From: Rhizomys pruinosus
Taxonomy: Eukaryota > Chordata > Mammalia > Rodentia > Spalacidae
DNA: 64,000 nt
Direction: 5' to 3'
NCBI GenBank assembly: GCA_009823505.1
Contig: VZQC01013995.1
Location: 73,864-137,863 of the forward strand
This document shows positions 34,351-45,802 of this stretch, in pieces (position 1 is the stretch's first letter; each line of letters opens with the position of its first letter). The translations under genes and the position numbers were made by a program. The notes below the pieces were generated by a model. That model did not search any database and had not been told where the DNA came from. It worked only from the letters and a program-made list of their open reading frames with translations.

Positions 34351-34935
34351 ATTAGTGGTGTACAGTATGATTGTCTGTAAATATAAGATTCCATATTTCA
34401 CTAAAGGCAAGAAATTTCATTTGTCTAGAGCTATGACACCAATAGAATTTTCTCTAGAATCTAGAGATAATGTTCTTTCTAGCCCTGTGTATTTGGCTGA
34501 GTTTACAATGACACTCATGAGTTCACACCCATTCAGAAGGTTTTAAGTCTAATTAAATAGCTATTGATTATCCCCCAGATAATAGTGCCACTCATGCACC
34601 AATAAAGGTAATATGCTGTGCCAACTCAGACAAGGTCTCAGAGTGGAGCAAGAGAAATGGGTGGGGACTGACCTTGGACTGAGAACTATTAGAGACTGAT
34701 TACTGCTGTGTGAGGAAGAGTGTGCCCTTCTGAAGATTTCTAGATATGCTGACTAAACTCTAGTGGATGAATTTTCACAGAAGGTCATCTGGGTTGAAAA
34801 GCTTTACTGGACAGGACTTAACATGCGTGACATAATACATAAATTCTGATGTGGGGTTGGGGTACAAGGGGTGCTACATTTAATTAGGAACCATTGTATG
34901 AAGTGTAAAAATGCTTAATAATAATAATAACAACC
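34351..34935. mobile_element. Rodent interspersed repeat, L1-tail-like
   Basis: 34535-34625 is related to 385-470 ('agctattgattatcccccag', 'tgccactcatgcacc'). The end at 34850-34935 ('acatttaattaggaacc', 'tatgaagtgtaaaaatgc', AATAATAAT run) resembles the last part of the L1 tails in this window. An L1 tail is the likely source. Confidence 0.45.
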
Positions 34936-34947
34936 CCCCCCCAAATA

Positions 34948-35022
34948 GATGATATAGCTTAGGGATAGAACCCTTGCCTAACATACCTGAGACCTTTGAA
35001 TTAAGCCTCAACATCATTATAA
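34948..35022 (+). mobile_element. ID-type SINE
   Basis: 'gatatagcttagggataga', 'cccttgcctaacatacct' and 'gaattaagcctcaacatca' match the tRNA-Ala-derived ID element. A C8-9 run precedes it. Confidence 0.65.
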
Positions 35023-35059
35023 ACAAAGAAGTAAACAGCTATAAATACAGCCATCTCCC

Positions 35060-35355
35060 AGTAGCTATGAGTGGCCCGTAATTCCCTAAAAATACCAAAA
35101 CCCAAAGACGCTCCAGTCTCATCTAAAATGGCATATTTGCACATAACCTACACACACCCTTCCACATACTTCAAATCATTTCAGGCTATTTGTCACACTT
35201 ATTACCAAGTAAATGCTCAATTAAATGTTCTCATGTTCTATTGTTTATGGGATAATGACAAAAAAGTCTGTACATGTAGTTTACATTTGAATTGTTGATG
35301 GAAGTTTGGCTGAATCCATGGATGTATGCATGAGGATCCTGCAGACATGAAGAAC
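35060..35355 (-). mobile_element. Tc/mariner Tigger-type transposon, second copy
   Basis: The reverse complement of the element at 8.9-9.2 kb: 'aaaatggcatatttgcacat', 'tactttaaat'-like spacing, 'attgtttatgggataatgac', 'aagtctgtacatgtag' and 'ggctgaatccatggatgt'. It has no transposase. Confidence 0.7.
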
Positions 35356-35706
35356 AAACTGTGCACTACTCTCTGCCCTCATTGATAGAACCAAAGAGTC
35401 CAAAGACTTCTGAAATTTTTCTCTATGTGTAGCACTCGCAACTCTTCACCACTGCAAATTTGTGAATCACTGTACTGTAGGTTGTGTACTGTAGATGAGT
35501 GCAGAGAAAATAAACTTCTCCCACAAGGCATTTTCTGAGCCCTAATAGAATAAAATTTAAATAGGCTCCACACATATGCCAAAATTATGACATCTGAAAT
35601 TAAACTATGGGTTAATTCTAAGACATGTTTAGGGATTCACAGTAGAGTTGCATGGAGGTAAAAAGAAATATTACTTTACATTCTTAAACATAACAAGTTG
35701 ATGTAT
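35356..35706. other. No recognised feature
   Basis: Short A/T-rich stretch between the Tigger copy and a B1; nothing identifiable. Confidence 0.4.
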
Positions 35707-35717
35707 GCTTTAATGAA

Positions 35718-35868
35718 CTTTATTTTTGGTCTTTTTGAGACAGGGTTTCCTGGTAGCCCCAGCTATTCTGGAACTTGCTATGTGGACCAGGCTGGCCTTG
35801 AACACACAGAGATCCACCTGCTTCTGCCTACCAAGTGCTGGGATAAAAGGTGTGTGCCACCATGCCCG
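35718..35868 (-). mobile_element. B1 SINE
   Basis: Antisense B1 ('tttttgagacagggtttcct', 'gaccaggctggccttgaac', 'ccaccatgcccgg') with 11-bp target duplications gctttaatgaa at 35707-35717 and 35869-35879. Confidence 0.95.
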
Positions 35869-35879
35869 GCTTTAATGAA

Positions 35880-36230
35880 TGCTTTTTTTATAGTAGCATC
35901 AGGTATTATATTTACTAAAAAAGAAAAACATTACTCAGTTTGCCTTACAAATAAGGATTTGGTGCTAAGGATCCACAAATATACATATATAGTTTGTTTT
36001 TCTGGGACTGTGTTATTTAGCATAAAAGTTTCTAGTTCCATCCATTTACCTGAAAAGTTCATGATGTCATCTTTTTTATCGCTGCATACAACTCCATTGT
36101 GTAGATGTACTGCATTTTCTTTATCCACTCATCAGTTGGGGGAACACCTGGGTTGCTTCCAGCTCTTCACTATTGTGAAGACAGCTGCAATAAACATGGT
36201 TTTGCATGTCTGTCTGCAATAGGGTCACGT
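35880..36230 (-). mobile_element. L1 ORF2 C-terminal part, inverted
   Basis: The plus strand carries the antisense of the L1 ORF2 end: 'ttctagttccatccattta', 'ctccattgtgtagatgtact', 'ttctttatccactcatca', 'gctgcaataaacatgg'. It abuts a sense L1 3'UTR at about 36229, so this half is inverted relative to its tail. Confidence 0.85.
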
Positions 36231-36267
36231 GGTATATTTTGGTATATGTGCGGAGTATACATGCATA

Positions 36268-36510
36268 ATTTTTAAATTTTATTTGTTTATTTATTTATTT
36301 ATTATTTATTATGTGTATGAATGTACTGCCTGCATGTAGATTGGTGCACCGGTGTCGTGCAATGCCATGGAGGTCAGAAGAGGGCGTCAGATTCCCCTGG
36401 ACCTGGAGTTAAAGACGGTTCTTAGCCACCATGTGGGTGCTGGGAATCGAACCTGGGTCCTCTGCAAGAGTAGTTGGTGCTCTTAACTGCTGAGCCATCT
36501 CTCTAGTCCC
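36268..36510 (-). mobile_element. B2/B3-type SINE, short version
   Basis: Antisense copy without the internal duplication ('cctggacctggagttaaaga'). Target duplications tacatgcata stand at 36258-36267 and 36511-36520. Confidence 0.93.
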
Positions 36511-36726
36511 TACATGCATACTTTGGAGTAATATAAAATTAAAGGGAACAGCAACAACAAAAAAGACTTGTTTAAAGAACTAACTGAAACAGTAAACTTC
36601 TGCATCAAAAAAATTTTAAAAAGACTGAGAAAAAGATGCAAGACATGTATGGCAGAATGCATGAGCTCTGGTGGGGCGGGGAGCAGAGAAAGGGGAATGG
36701 GTTTATATTTGATTAAGAAATGTATG

Positions 36727-36970
36727 GGGCTGGAGAGTTGGCCTAGCGGTTAAGAGCGCCGACCGCTCTTACAGAGGACCCGGGTTCGATCCCCAGCACC
36801 CACATGGCGGACGAGAGCCGTCTGAAACTCCAATTCCAGGAGAACTCCAGTTCCAGGGGAATCCGAGACCCTCTTCTGACCTCCGCGGCATTGCACGACA
36901 CGGGTGCACAAACCTGCATGCAGACAGTACATTGATACACATACCGAAATAAATAAAATTAAAAAAAAAA
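36727..36970 (+). mobile_element. B2/B3-type SINE, long version
   Basis: Intact B box (gggttcgatccc), internal aactccaattccaggag/aactccagttccagggg pair, long A tail. Perfect 12-bp target duplications aagaaatgtatg at 36715-36726 and 36971-36982. CpGs are well preserved (gcgccgaccg, ggcggacg), which suggests youth. Confidence 0.95.
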
Positions 36971-37020
36971 AAGAAATGTATGAAATGTGCAAAAGTTCAA
37001 TAAAATTTTTCAAAATTAAA

Positions 37021-40000
37021 AAAAATAGGAGTAATATGTACATTTTCCTCCCTTCGCTGACTGGTTGCTATGGGGTTAAAGGGACCATGACACAGCAGAG
37101 TCATAAGACAGGGGATTCTGAACAGAGGATTCCAACTCCTGCATCGACATGTGAAGAAAAGCTAACCTCCCCTACCTCTGGAAGGCTTGCATTGAAATTT
37201 ATGTGAAGGGAAAATAACCTTTTACACTGTTACAACATTAAAATGTAGAAATATGTTCCCACAACATCTATAGTATTCCACTTAATACAGAACTCAGGGC
37301 CTTGAAGTAAATGCTGCCGTTACATAAAAAATAAGTCTACAATATCTGACACCAGCTTAGCAGTTTAGTGGTAGACAGTGAGGAAACAGACCTAGCAAAC
37401 TGGAAATCCCTGCTTTGCTGTAGTGAAACATTTGGTAAAACTGTCACCCTTGTTAACATGGAAGACAGACCAAGTGCCTACTGAGCCCGTGCATCTCGGG
37501 GAAGTGGTTGGAAAGAGACAGAATGCTAGCATATGTTGATCTTCCCTTGCTGTGTTTGGCAAGATATTTTAAGAAGGATGAGTTGGAGATGGAATTAGCT
37601 GGTTTGCACACAAAAAAGAAACAGAATAAAAGTACCAGAAATTTAGAGTCACGCTCATTTGAAACTGCTCCTGGAGGACAAAGAATGTGAAATCAGACTG
37701 TAAGAGCCTGTGTGCTGCAAAGGCTTGCTAAAAATTCTCAATTCAACAGAGTCCCACAGCCCTGTAGTGTGGATCAGATTGAAGCTAGAACTTCTACTCA
37801 AGACTATTATTGCAAACAACCTCAAGCAACCCACCATCAACTTGGAAGAGTGGGGCTCAAGGGCTAAAGGGCAGGCAGAGTTTAAGCAGGTACCACATTG
37901 TTCCAGAAAAGAACTTCTAGTATGACTTCTGGTTTGTAGAAAGAAAGGCAAAATCAATGAACAGTTTGAGTTATCTTTGTCAAAATCTTTCCCACACTTA
38001 ATATATATTAATTATATCACACGGATGAACATCAAATTCACATCCCATCATTAATTGGCAAGGTTGTAAGTAGTGTGTTGACTGACTCTTGTGTCCTCAT
38101 CCCTATATATCTTGAATTAAATTTCCATTGAAAAGTGGAAAAATATGTGGAATTCTTTCAGACCATCCATATATGAGTAATTCTAGAACACATAAAATAT
38201 ATGAAAAGTGGTTTGATGATCACAACTTCAGGGATGGAAGAGTTGACCAAAACAGACAATTAGAAAGATGCTCCCTAATGGGATCTGAGAGGCAGTACCA
38301 ATATTAAAGAGGGAAATCCAGGGGTAAATGTTTCTCTTGGGGTATTGAATAAGAATAACATGACAAAATGTTCATTCATGTTGATTCCTGTTATCTAAAA
38401 CTCACCACAATTTCATCTTCTATTTACCTGACCAAGACGTCTACCTTGGAGGAAAAAGTACATACTTTTCTTTCTTTTGTAAGCAGTCCCTCCCTATACA
38501 TAGCTAAAAAGTGATCTGATCTGAACCATAGACAACATGAGCTACTAGGTTAAGGAGCCAGCTGCAGTAGAGCCACGATGCTCCACAGCTAGCATTTTCA
38601 GGATTCAAGCCCTGTGCAAAGCATCGCGCCATATTTCCATGAGACACAACTGTGTTTTGTAAATTATAAGCCAGCTGTCAGGGCAGCACACCCCTGCAGG
38701 AGTGCTGTGCTGAGTTACACTCCAGGGACATTGGAATGGAAGCAATGATGGTCCCTGTGTCAACTGCGCAAGCATTCACCTCAGAATGATTATTTCCAAA
38801 TCCCATAAAAATACACCATAAGAGAGAAGTACATTTGCTGAGCACCAAGAATCCACTGCAGGAAAGGAAAGGAAGAGAAAAGGCCAGAGAATACATGCAC
38901 TCTTTCCTCCTGAGACATCACAGGAATGTTTCATCAGGCTTCAGTTCTCAGCAGAATTGAAACCTGAGTATGCTTTAAAAACCACAAGCATCCAGGAAGG
39001 AAGTAGCCCACAATAGTGTTCACATCATTAGTGATGCAGTCACAGTGAATGCTAAGGCAAATTATCTTCACTTTAAGTTTAATGTATTCCTGGAAACTGC
39101 AGAGAGGACTGCTCTGAGGTGTGTCCCTTAATGGTGAGTTATAGAAAAAGAACTCATACTACAATTCTTTGTGACCACACAGTTTTCTGAGAGGATGGAA
39201 ATTATATTTGAAACCCCCAAATCTGATATCCTCATTTATTCTGCATGCAATGAATATGCTTGTGGCAACAGATCCTCAATTGGTCTATGTGGAATCATAC
39301 AAAATAGAGAAGATAATTCCAAAAATCAGAAGGTGGGGATATCACTATTCTGCCAAAGTGAATTGTGGGGGAGGGACTTCTGAGAGTGATTTCCTCAGCT
39401 CCTTATGAGAGAGAGAGAGAGAGAGAGATTGTGCCCAAAGTCAAAGGTTAGTGTGAGTGATAAGAATGGGCTCTCCCAAGGAAAAGGCAGAATGAGAGTA
39501 AGGAAGAAATAAGAAGCACATTGCTATCTCCCTAAGATGTTGCTACCAAAGAAGAAATTGAGGTTGTAAGGGGGCAAAAATCAGTGCCTGCAGGGTAGGA
39601 GTCTTAATAAAGGCTGTTGAGATAAAAGAAAACTCTTGAAACAGATGGGGTTCCACTGACATTTATGAAGGATTCGCCAACCATTAAGTACTCTAAGTGT
39701 GGCAGAAGGTTTCAGAACAATTTTGCAGAAGCAGAAGAAAGCGGAGTCAGTGACACCAAGGCTATGAACCATTTTGTTTAAAAATGGATGACAGAAGATG
39801 CCAGGGATTGGAGGTCCTTAAGACTATTGAATTCAAGCTTTAACACACTTGAGGGAATTGTGCAGTATGTCCAGCTCTCATAGCTGACAGATTGATGCAT
39901 GAGGACCCAGATCATGCAATAAAGGCAGTAAGAGCAGGCACTAAGTGAAAACAGAGGACATACTGAGGTTGGAACAGTCTCATTACCTACCATGCTTGGA

Positions 40001-40137
40001 TAAAAAGCAGTGCATTCAACAAGGTAATGTGTAATATGAGGTGGCTAAGGTCATGGGACTGAGGTAACAGATTAGTCATGTAAGAATGTGGACAGTTTGA
40101 GAAAGGAGAAAGTGTTGTAAGACAGAGTCAAAATGAC
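37021..40137. other. No recognised gene or repeat
   Basis: Unique-looking sequence of ordinary composition. Open frames of 60-100 codons occur on both strands without splice signals or motifs that I trust. A (GA)n tract lies at about 39407-39429. Confidence 0.45.
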
Positions 40138-40150
40138 CATTCGACATTTT

Positions 40151-40373
40151 TTTAATTTAAATTTACTTGTTCTTATTTTTTGTGCATGAGTGTTTTCCTG
40201 CATGTGAGTATGTACCTTGTGCATGCAATGCCTGCAGAGACCAGAAGATGGCATAATATCTTCTGGAACTGGAGTTAAAGATGGTTGTCAGTTGCCATGT
40301 GGGTGCTGGGAACTGAATCTGGGTCTGGGTCCTCAGCCAGTGGTCTTAACTACTGAGTCATCTCTCCAGCCCT
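40151..40373 (-). mobile_element. B2/B3-type SINE, older copy
   Basis: Antisense copy, diverged: 'catgtgggtgctgggaactg' and 'gactgagtcatctctccagcc'-like end (actgagtcatctctccag). Related flanks cattcgacattttt (from 40138) and catttaacattttt (from 40374) look like an aged target duplication. Confidence 0.85.
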
Positions 40374-40544
40374 CATTTAACATTTTTGCTGCATGGATAA
40401 TATACTTCTGATTTAAATGTGCAGCAACTAGAGACTAATGTTGAGATGAAGTTATAGAATTCAGTGAACCACAACATTTGTGTGAGTGAGTCACAAAGAG
40501 TTAGAGGAAGGGATTTTCCTGTCCTTGTTTAAAGAGGTCGTGAA

Positions 40545-41000
40545 TGTTATTGTGATATGGTTGCATCCCAAAGAGTAACTGGGAATGTGGACACCCTTCT
40601 GTCATATGCTGATGGGCACGTCCATCCAGATTTCATATCTAGAAACCTAGTCATGAGAGTGACAGAAGTCAAGATTTTCAGGAGATGATTCAGTTGTGAA
40701 GGTTCCACTCTTGTGAATGGAATTTGTTCAATTAATTAATTGAGAGCCTTCAGAGAGCTCTCTGTCCTTTTGTCTCTCTATCTCTGTCCATTTGTGAACA
40801 TAGCATTTGTTCCCTGCTGAGGATAGAGCAATAAAGTACCACTCTGGAATCAGAGATTGGGCTCCATCTTGATACTGACTTGCTAGCACCTTAGCCCATC
40901 AGGACTCCAGAAATAAGGAATACATTTCTATTAGTTACAAACTACCCAGCCTCTGGTATTTTGTCATTGTATCAAGAACACTAATATTTTACATCTAACA
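40545..41000 (+). mobile_element. MaLR-type LTR remnant
   Basis: 'ttattgtgatatggttgcat' at the start and 'ctccatcttgatactgactt', 'cccatcaggactccagaaat', 'actacccagcctctggtatt' near the end follow the mammalian MaLR LTR pattern. Two perfect palindromes lie inside (40728-40743, 40751-40764). Confidence 0.55.
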
Positions 41001-41375
41001 TTTTGTATCTACTATGTCTCTCTAAGACTCCATGTGTCAAAAGATTGGTCTGGAGCTTGGTGCATGGGAGAGGTATGCTTTAAGAATAGAACCTAGAGGG
41101 AGGTCTTCATGTTATTGGGGACATGCCCATAAAGATTATTGAATTCCTGCCATTTCCTTTTTATTTGCTTCCCAGCTATGATATAAGGTTGGGTTTTTTT
41201 TGTCCGCCATGTTCTCCTTACCATGTTATACAGACTTGCCAAAGACCCCAAAGTATGTGGCCAAATAATCATGGACTTCAACCTTTGAAATTGTGAGTCA
41301 AAGCAAACTTTTCTTCTTATAAGTTGATTAGAAGGTATTTGTTATAATAACAGAAAGTTAGCTTACACAAATGCC
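41001..41375 (+). mobile_element. Old LTR/DNA-transposon-like remnant
   Basis: 'catggacttcaacctttgaa', 'attgtgagtcaaagcaaac', 'cttcttataagttgattag' and 'gttataataacagaaagtta' resemble the 3' end of an old mammalian repeat (stop, poly-A region, TTATAGCA-like end). Class uncertain. Confidence 0.4.
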
Positions 41376-41734
41376 TACCCTTTGGATAACTCAGCATCCA
41401 GGTGCTCTGTCAACATACCTTTAGTGATATCACAGCTATATGCACCACTCCCCACGCACTGTCAGACAAACCCTTACTCTTCCAGTGCTACCTCAGATAT
41501 GACCTTGGGTCGATGACAGTTTGTCCCTTCCCACATAGAACTAACTCTTACTCAGATCTTGTATTTCGCATAAACATCATTGTATGAGTATTCTACGTTG
41601 CAACCAAGAAATGAAAACACCATACAAAGGCTAAAGTGCAAACTGAATGTGTCTTCAGTTAGTCAGAAAAGTAGGGAACAATCTACAGCCTAGCTTCCTT
41701 GGGTTACTGGTAAAACAATTTCCTTTTGAGTGAG
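41376..41734. other. No recognised feature
   Basis: Short unique-looking gap between repeats. Confidence 0.4.
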
Positions 41735-41875
41735 CAGATATGAACCCAGCATGGTGGGCCACACTTGTAATCTCAGCATATGGAAGGCTTTGGAAGGAGA
41801 ACCACAAGTCCAATGCCAACCTAAACTACATAGTAAGGCTCTGGCTCAGAAAACTAAAATGAAACAAAAGTAAAT
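41735..41875 (+). mobile_element. Degraded B1 SINE
   Basis: 'cccagcatggtgggccacac', 'tgtaatctcagcatatgg', 'gccaacctaaactacatagt' and 'ggctctggctcagaaaac' match B1 with heavy divergence. Confidence 0.7.
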
Positions 41876-41889
41876 ATTCTTCAATATCT

Positions 41890-42295
41890 TCTCTAATAAC
41901 TAGTGGTAGAAAAGAAACAGTAATCAACAAACAACAGTAAAACTTGCAGTTTTAGTTCCCAAGACCAGCACTTCAGAGAATACTTGAAGTGAAACAAAGA
42001 GCTGAAGAAAAGAACGACTATACCCAAGGGGCAACACAAAGGAACTAAGTGAATGTGAAACTGTAGAAACAAAGTTAGACCAAGAATGCAAACAGAAATT
42101 AAAATGATGAGAACCAATACATATCTGTCAATGAAAACTTTAAATGTACATGGACTGAACTCCCTAGTCAAAAGACATAGACTAGTTGAATGTACTCAGA
42201 AACAAAATCTTTCTTTTTTGTTCTTTGCAAGAAACCAATCTCACCTTCAAGGACAGGTACTACCTTAAGGTAAAAGGATGGAAAAGATCACTGTA
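41890..42295 (+). mobile_element. L1 fragment, ORF1/ORF2 junction and ORF2 start
   Basis: 'caatgaaaactttaaatgta', 'catggactgaactccctagt', 'caaaagacatagactagttg' and 'gcaagaaaccaatctcacct' encode the start of ORF2 (TLNVHGLNS…KRHRL), followed by a diverged RLKVKGW-like end. It is truncated on both sides and interrupted by stops. Confidence 0.8.
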
Positions 42296-44364
42296 TTTTA
42301 CATCACTGCCAGTAGAACTGCCAAATTTCTTCACCTAACTTTTAAATCAAAGTAAAGCAGCATGTCTTCCTCAGAAATACAGCAATGGCATCCATGTTCT
42401 CTGTGTCCCCAGGACTGGGACACTTCCATAAAGTCGAGGCAACGCTGCAGGAGGATTTCTGAGAAGCAAAGGCTCCGAGGCCCCACATGTGTGCACACTG
42501 ATACCGGACATTGGCTATGAGGCGATCTCTTCAGTCAATCACATTTGCTGTCTTGAAAACACATCTCTGGCTCTGAAGAATAAAGTTATGAAACAATGTG
42601 GGTATGAGAGCAAAGGCTGCTTTGTAATGGTACACTGATACAAAGTTTAATCAGATGATAAAGATGAGTAGAGGCCCAGGAGAGGCCCTCAGGGAACCAT
42701 GAGTGTTTACCTGGACAAACCTTGCCACTCTCCTCATCAGATTTGGGGTCAGACATGATAAGAATCCTGGCATCTTCATTTCTAAACTTGTCATCTATGT
42801 AATGAACGCAGCTCACACCCCAGACCCTTGGACCTTCACATCCAGCAGTTCTCCAGAAGAATCACATAAAACTCAGCTCCCTTTTACTATAGTCACGAAC
42901 AAGAGTAACATAATTGATAAAAGCTATAACAGGAGATGGAAGCAACGTTTTGAGAATTTCCCCTTGTATGGAGGAACTACACATTTTTATTGACAGACTT
43001 GTATGTGATCAGCTTTATGGCTGATGCTGGTAGAATTTTACAGCTTCTTCACAGAAATGGGTCTTGCTTTTTTGCTATGCACATGCACAGAGGGCCTCTT
43101 CAGAAGAGTCACCTAGTGGTGCTGTGATAAATTGAAAAAGAATATTATTCTAAGGCTGAGTAACTACAAAATTCACTTTCCAACAACGGTAAGAAACAAT
43201 TGTGTGGCACCAAAAGCTGGAGGCTCTGGACACAGGCAAGGTATGGGCAGTGTCACTTCAGTTGAAGTCCTTTCTGTTCTGATCTTTACACAAGAAATAT
43301 TGTCTGAACAGAATGAATGAGGAAGCTGGTGACGATGCTGATGTTGATGCTGCTGCCTCTGAAGCTGCACAGCCCAGTCGCCAACAGCCAGTGCTCCCCT
43401 ACTGCTCCAGAGATCAAGGGCAAAGTCCCAGGAGAGAAACACTGAAGAGGGCACATCAGCAGGTCCCCATCGTGTTTCATATAACTCAGAATCCGGGATT
43501 TCTACATGTGAAACTGCCACCTCCACCCACAGGCTGTTGAGTTAATTTAGAATCTTTTCTTATTAAGGAAATCTTATAACTCAGTGAAAGTCAGTCTCAG
43601 AAGTGGTCATAACCTCAGGGCCTGAACACTAAACACTTAATTCCCCTCAGACTTGCAGAAGAGCTCACAAAGAAAAGCTGCACTGACTGGTCTGGCAAAC
43701 CAGAGACCTGCTTCATCATTTGCAACTAGATGCTTTGCCGCTGATTAGAAAGAGGAGAGAAGGGGTTTGCTGGGTTGATGACTTCAGCCCTCTGTATCAG
43801 GCTGGGTCTAGAAATACATGCCCTCGCCTTCCCTTTGACCTTAACATCAGAGTCTTGTTCCTTCTGTGCAGGAGGCTGGATTCTCGGCGTGGCCATCTGG
43901 CTTCCTCTGAAGGGCAAATCAGGTGACTGGGCACATGAGTCTTGCTACGTAAACAACACTGTGGACTATTCAGAGGGAGCTTGTCATCCAGCCCTCTAAT
44001 TTCCATGAAAGAACAAGGGTGATAGTTGTACTTACGGACATTTCCTGAGAATTCTGTCTCTTCCCCTGAGAGCAGACCTGTCTGAATGGTCAGTCAGGGC
44101 TGTGGCTGAGTTGGAATCCAGTAGGCTCTAGCAGGAAAGGGGACCCAGAATGCATGTTCTACCTCTCCCTTAAAGAGAGTAAGATAGCCAAGGACCAGGG
44201 GCAGAGATACTACATCTGTCCTTCCTAGGGTGGGATAGCTTTTATTGTCATTGATGAAACATATATATTCTTCATCTGATTTCTGGGTATAGTTGTCAGT
44301 TGGTTCAGAAAATCCAGACAGAGATGTAACGGGTGGTCTATATCCCCCAAGCCTCACTCATGGA
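42296..44364. other. No recognised gene or repeat
   Basis: G/C-richer than its surroundings. Two overlapping frames at 43.17-43.54 kb (117 codons minus, 75 codons plus) lack family motifs. The plus frame has an acidic/Ala run (EEAGDDADVDAAASEAA) produced by a GATGCTGAT-type imperfect repeat. Confidence 0.4.
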
Positions 44365-44560
44365 CACAGAGCATTGGGTTTGGAACCCAAGGCTTTGATG
44401 CAAGTCGCTGGCTGTGTCACCTTGAGGCCTCATTGAGGCTCTGAACCTCCCTGTTGCCTCATTTGTGATAGAGAGTTAATGATATTAGCTCTGCAGGCAG
44501 GCTTGTGTGGAGCTCATATACAACAGCATTATCCAAATGTCTGTAATTAATGAGCTCAAC
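44365..44560 (+). mobile_element. MIR SINE
   Basis: 'ggctgtgtcaccttgaggcc', 'gaggctctgaacctccctgt', 'gcctcatttgtgatagagag' and 'taatgatattagctctgcag' follow the MIR core and tail. Confidence 0.75.
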
Positions 44561-44581
44561 ACTTCTTGATCTCCCAGGGGT

Positions 44582-44601
44582 AAAAAAAAAAAAAAAAAAA
44601 A
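44582..44601. repeat. Poly-A run
   Basis: Twenty A near the end of the MIR-derived tail ('gtaaatgctttgtaaat' follows). Confidence 0.9.
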
Positions 44602-45439
44602 GTAAATGCTTTGTAAATACCAGAAGAATTAGTTACTGATGAACACTTATTTTTCTTCTTTGCTCTTTAATTTCTTTCTCTTCCTTCTTGTCTCTCTTTT
44701 ATCTTGGCTTTTACACTAGCATTTCTCTGCCAGCATTTTCAGAGGCATGAAGCTTTAAGAGGGTTTTGAGTGCTTTTCTACTTAATTGAAAGAGTACTTT
44801 CCGTAGGAGACTTTTTAGCCTTTAAGAAACTAAAAATACCGAAATCATTGAGGAATAAAATAGGAAGTGATAGAAAGGAAAAGGTACAAAGGATTCTGAG
44901 TTAGGAGTGAAATGCTAACCTTAGGGAAGATCCTTGTGGGGTAAGAACCCCAGCATTAAGAGGGAGCCATCACAGTTCTAACCACCTGTTGTTCACAGAG
45001 GGAGCTATCTGCCCAGGCATAGGGTACCTGGCCAGCCTTAGCACTTAGCAACTTCTGTCAAGATTTTCCAACATTTTCAGCTATTCTTAACATTAACATT
45101 TATTCTTGTCCAACAAGATCAGCCACGTTTAAAGCATCTTGTAGTATTAAATATAATAACACATCCCCACTTTCAAAAACAGTCCCTAAATGCCTAGGTA
45201 CATTATTGACCTAAGTCCACACTCCCCTGAGTAATATGGGTCCCACAGACTGAGAATCCTAACTTACCCTCTCATAATGTCGGTGCTATGAATGCTTCAA
45301 TTATCTCTAGGACAAATAATAATAGAATTTATATAGAGAGAGAAATTACTAAATGTATCATGTGCTCTTTGTGCCTTAGATCGGATGGCCGTATATGTTA
45401 GATACTATAAGTAGATATGGATAAGAGGAAAACTTCCAT
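44602..45439. other. No recognised feature
   Basis: T-rich start, then unique-looking sequence without a gene or repeat that I can name. Confidence 0.4.
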
Positions 45440-45802
45440 TTTTTATTTTGACAATTTAAATGTTTATTAGCATATATTAGTGGTTTAAATAAGTATCTTT
45501 ACTATAGCATTTCCATACATGCATCTAATGTACTTCATCCCTCTCTGTTATACTCTCTCATCCTCCTTCAGCTTGACTTTTCTCCTTCCATGTCCTAAAT
45601 AATCTCTTTCCTGTTCTTTTTTCCTCTTTCCTGTTCTTTGTTCCTCCATAAACTGCACTTATGAGGGAAAACATATTTGTCTTCATGATATATCTTATTT
45701 CATTGAAACATAATGATCACTCGTTCCTTCTGTTTTCTTGAAAATGTCATTCTCCTTTATGACTGAATGAAACTCTACCTGGGTATGTCCCACGTTATCT
45801 TT

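Larger units (their letters stand above)
36231..37020 (+). mobile_element. L1 3'UTR carrying two SINE insertions
   Basis: Sense tail: 'ggtatatgtgcggagtatac', 'gggaacagcaacaacaaa', 'aaacttctgcatcaaaaaaa', 'gcatgagctctggtgg', 'ggaatgggtttatatttga', 'gaaatgtgcaaaagttcaat' and a final AATAAA with an A-rich end. It is interrupted by SINEs at 36268-36510 and 36727-36970. Confidence 0.85.

Noticed and set aside
35698..36222. A 174-codon open frame on the plus strand, the longest in the window
   Set aside because: It runs through an antisense B1 and an antisense L1 ORF2 end; its residues are translated repeats, not a gene.
43173..43540. Overlapping frames of 117 (minus) and 75 (plus) codons, the plus one with an acidic/alanine run
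   Set aside because: No family motif or convincing splice context; the run comes from an imperfect trinucleotide-like repeat. Transcript data would be needed to revive it.
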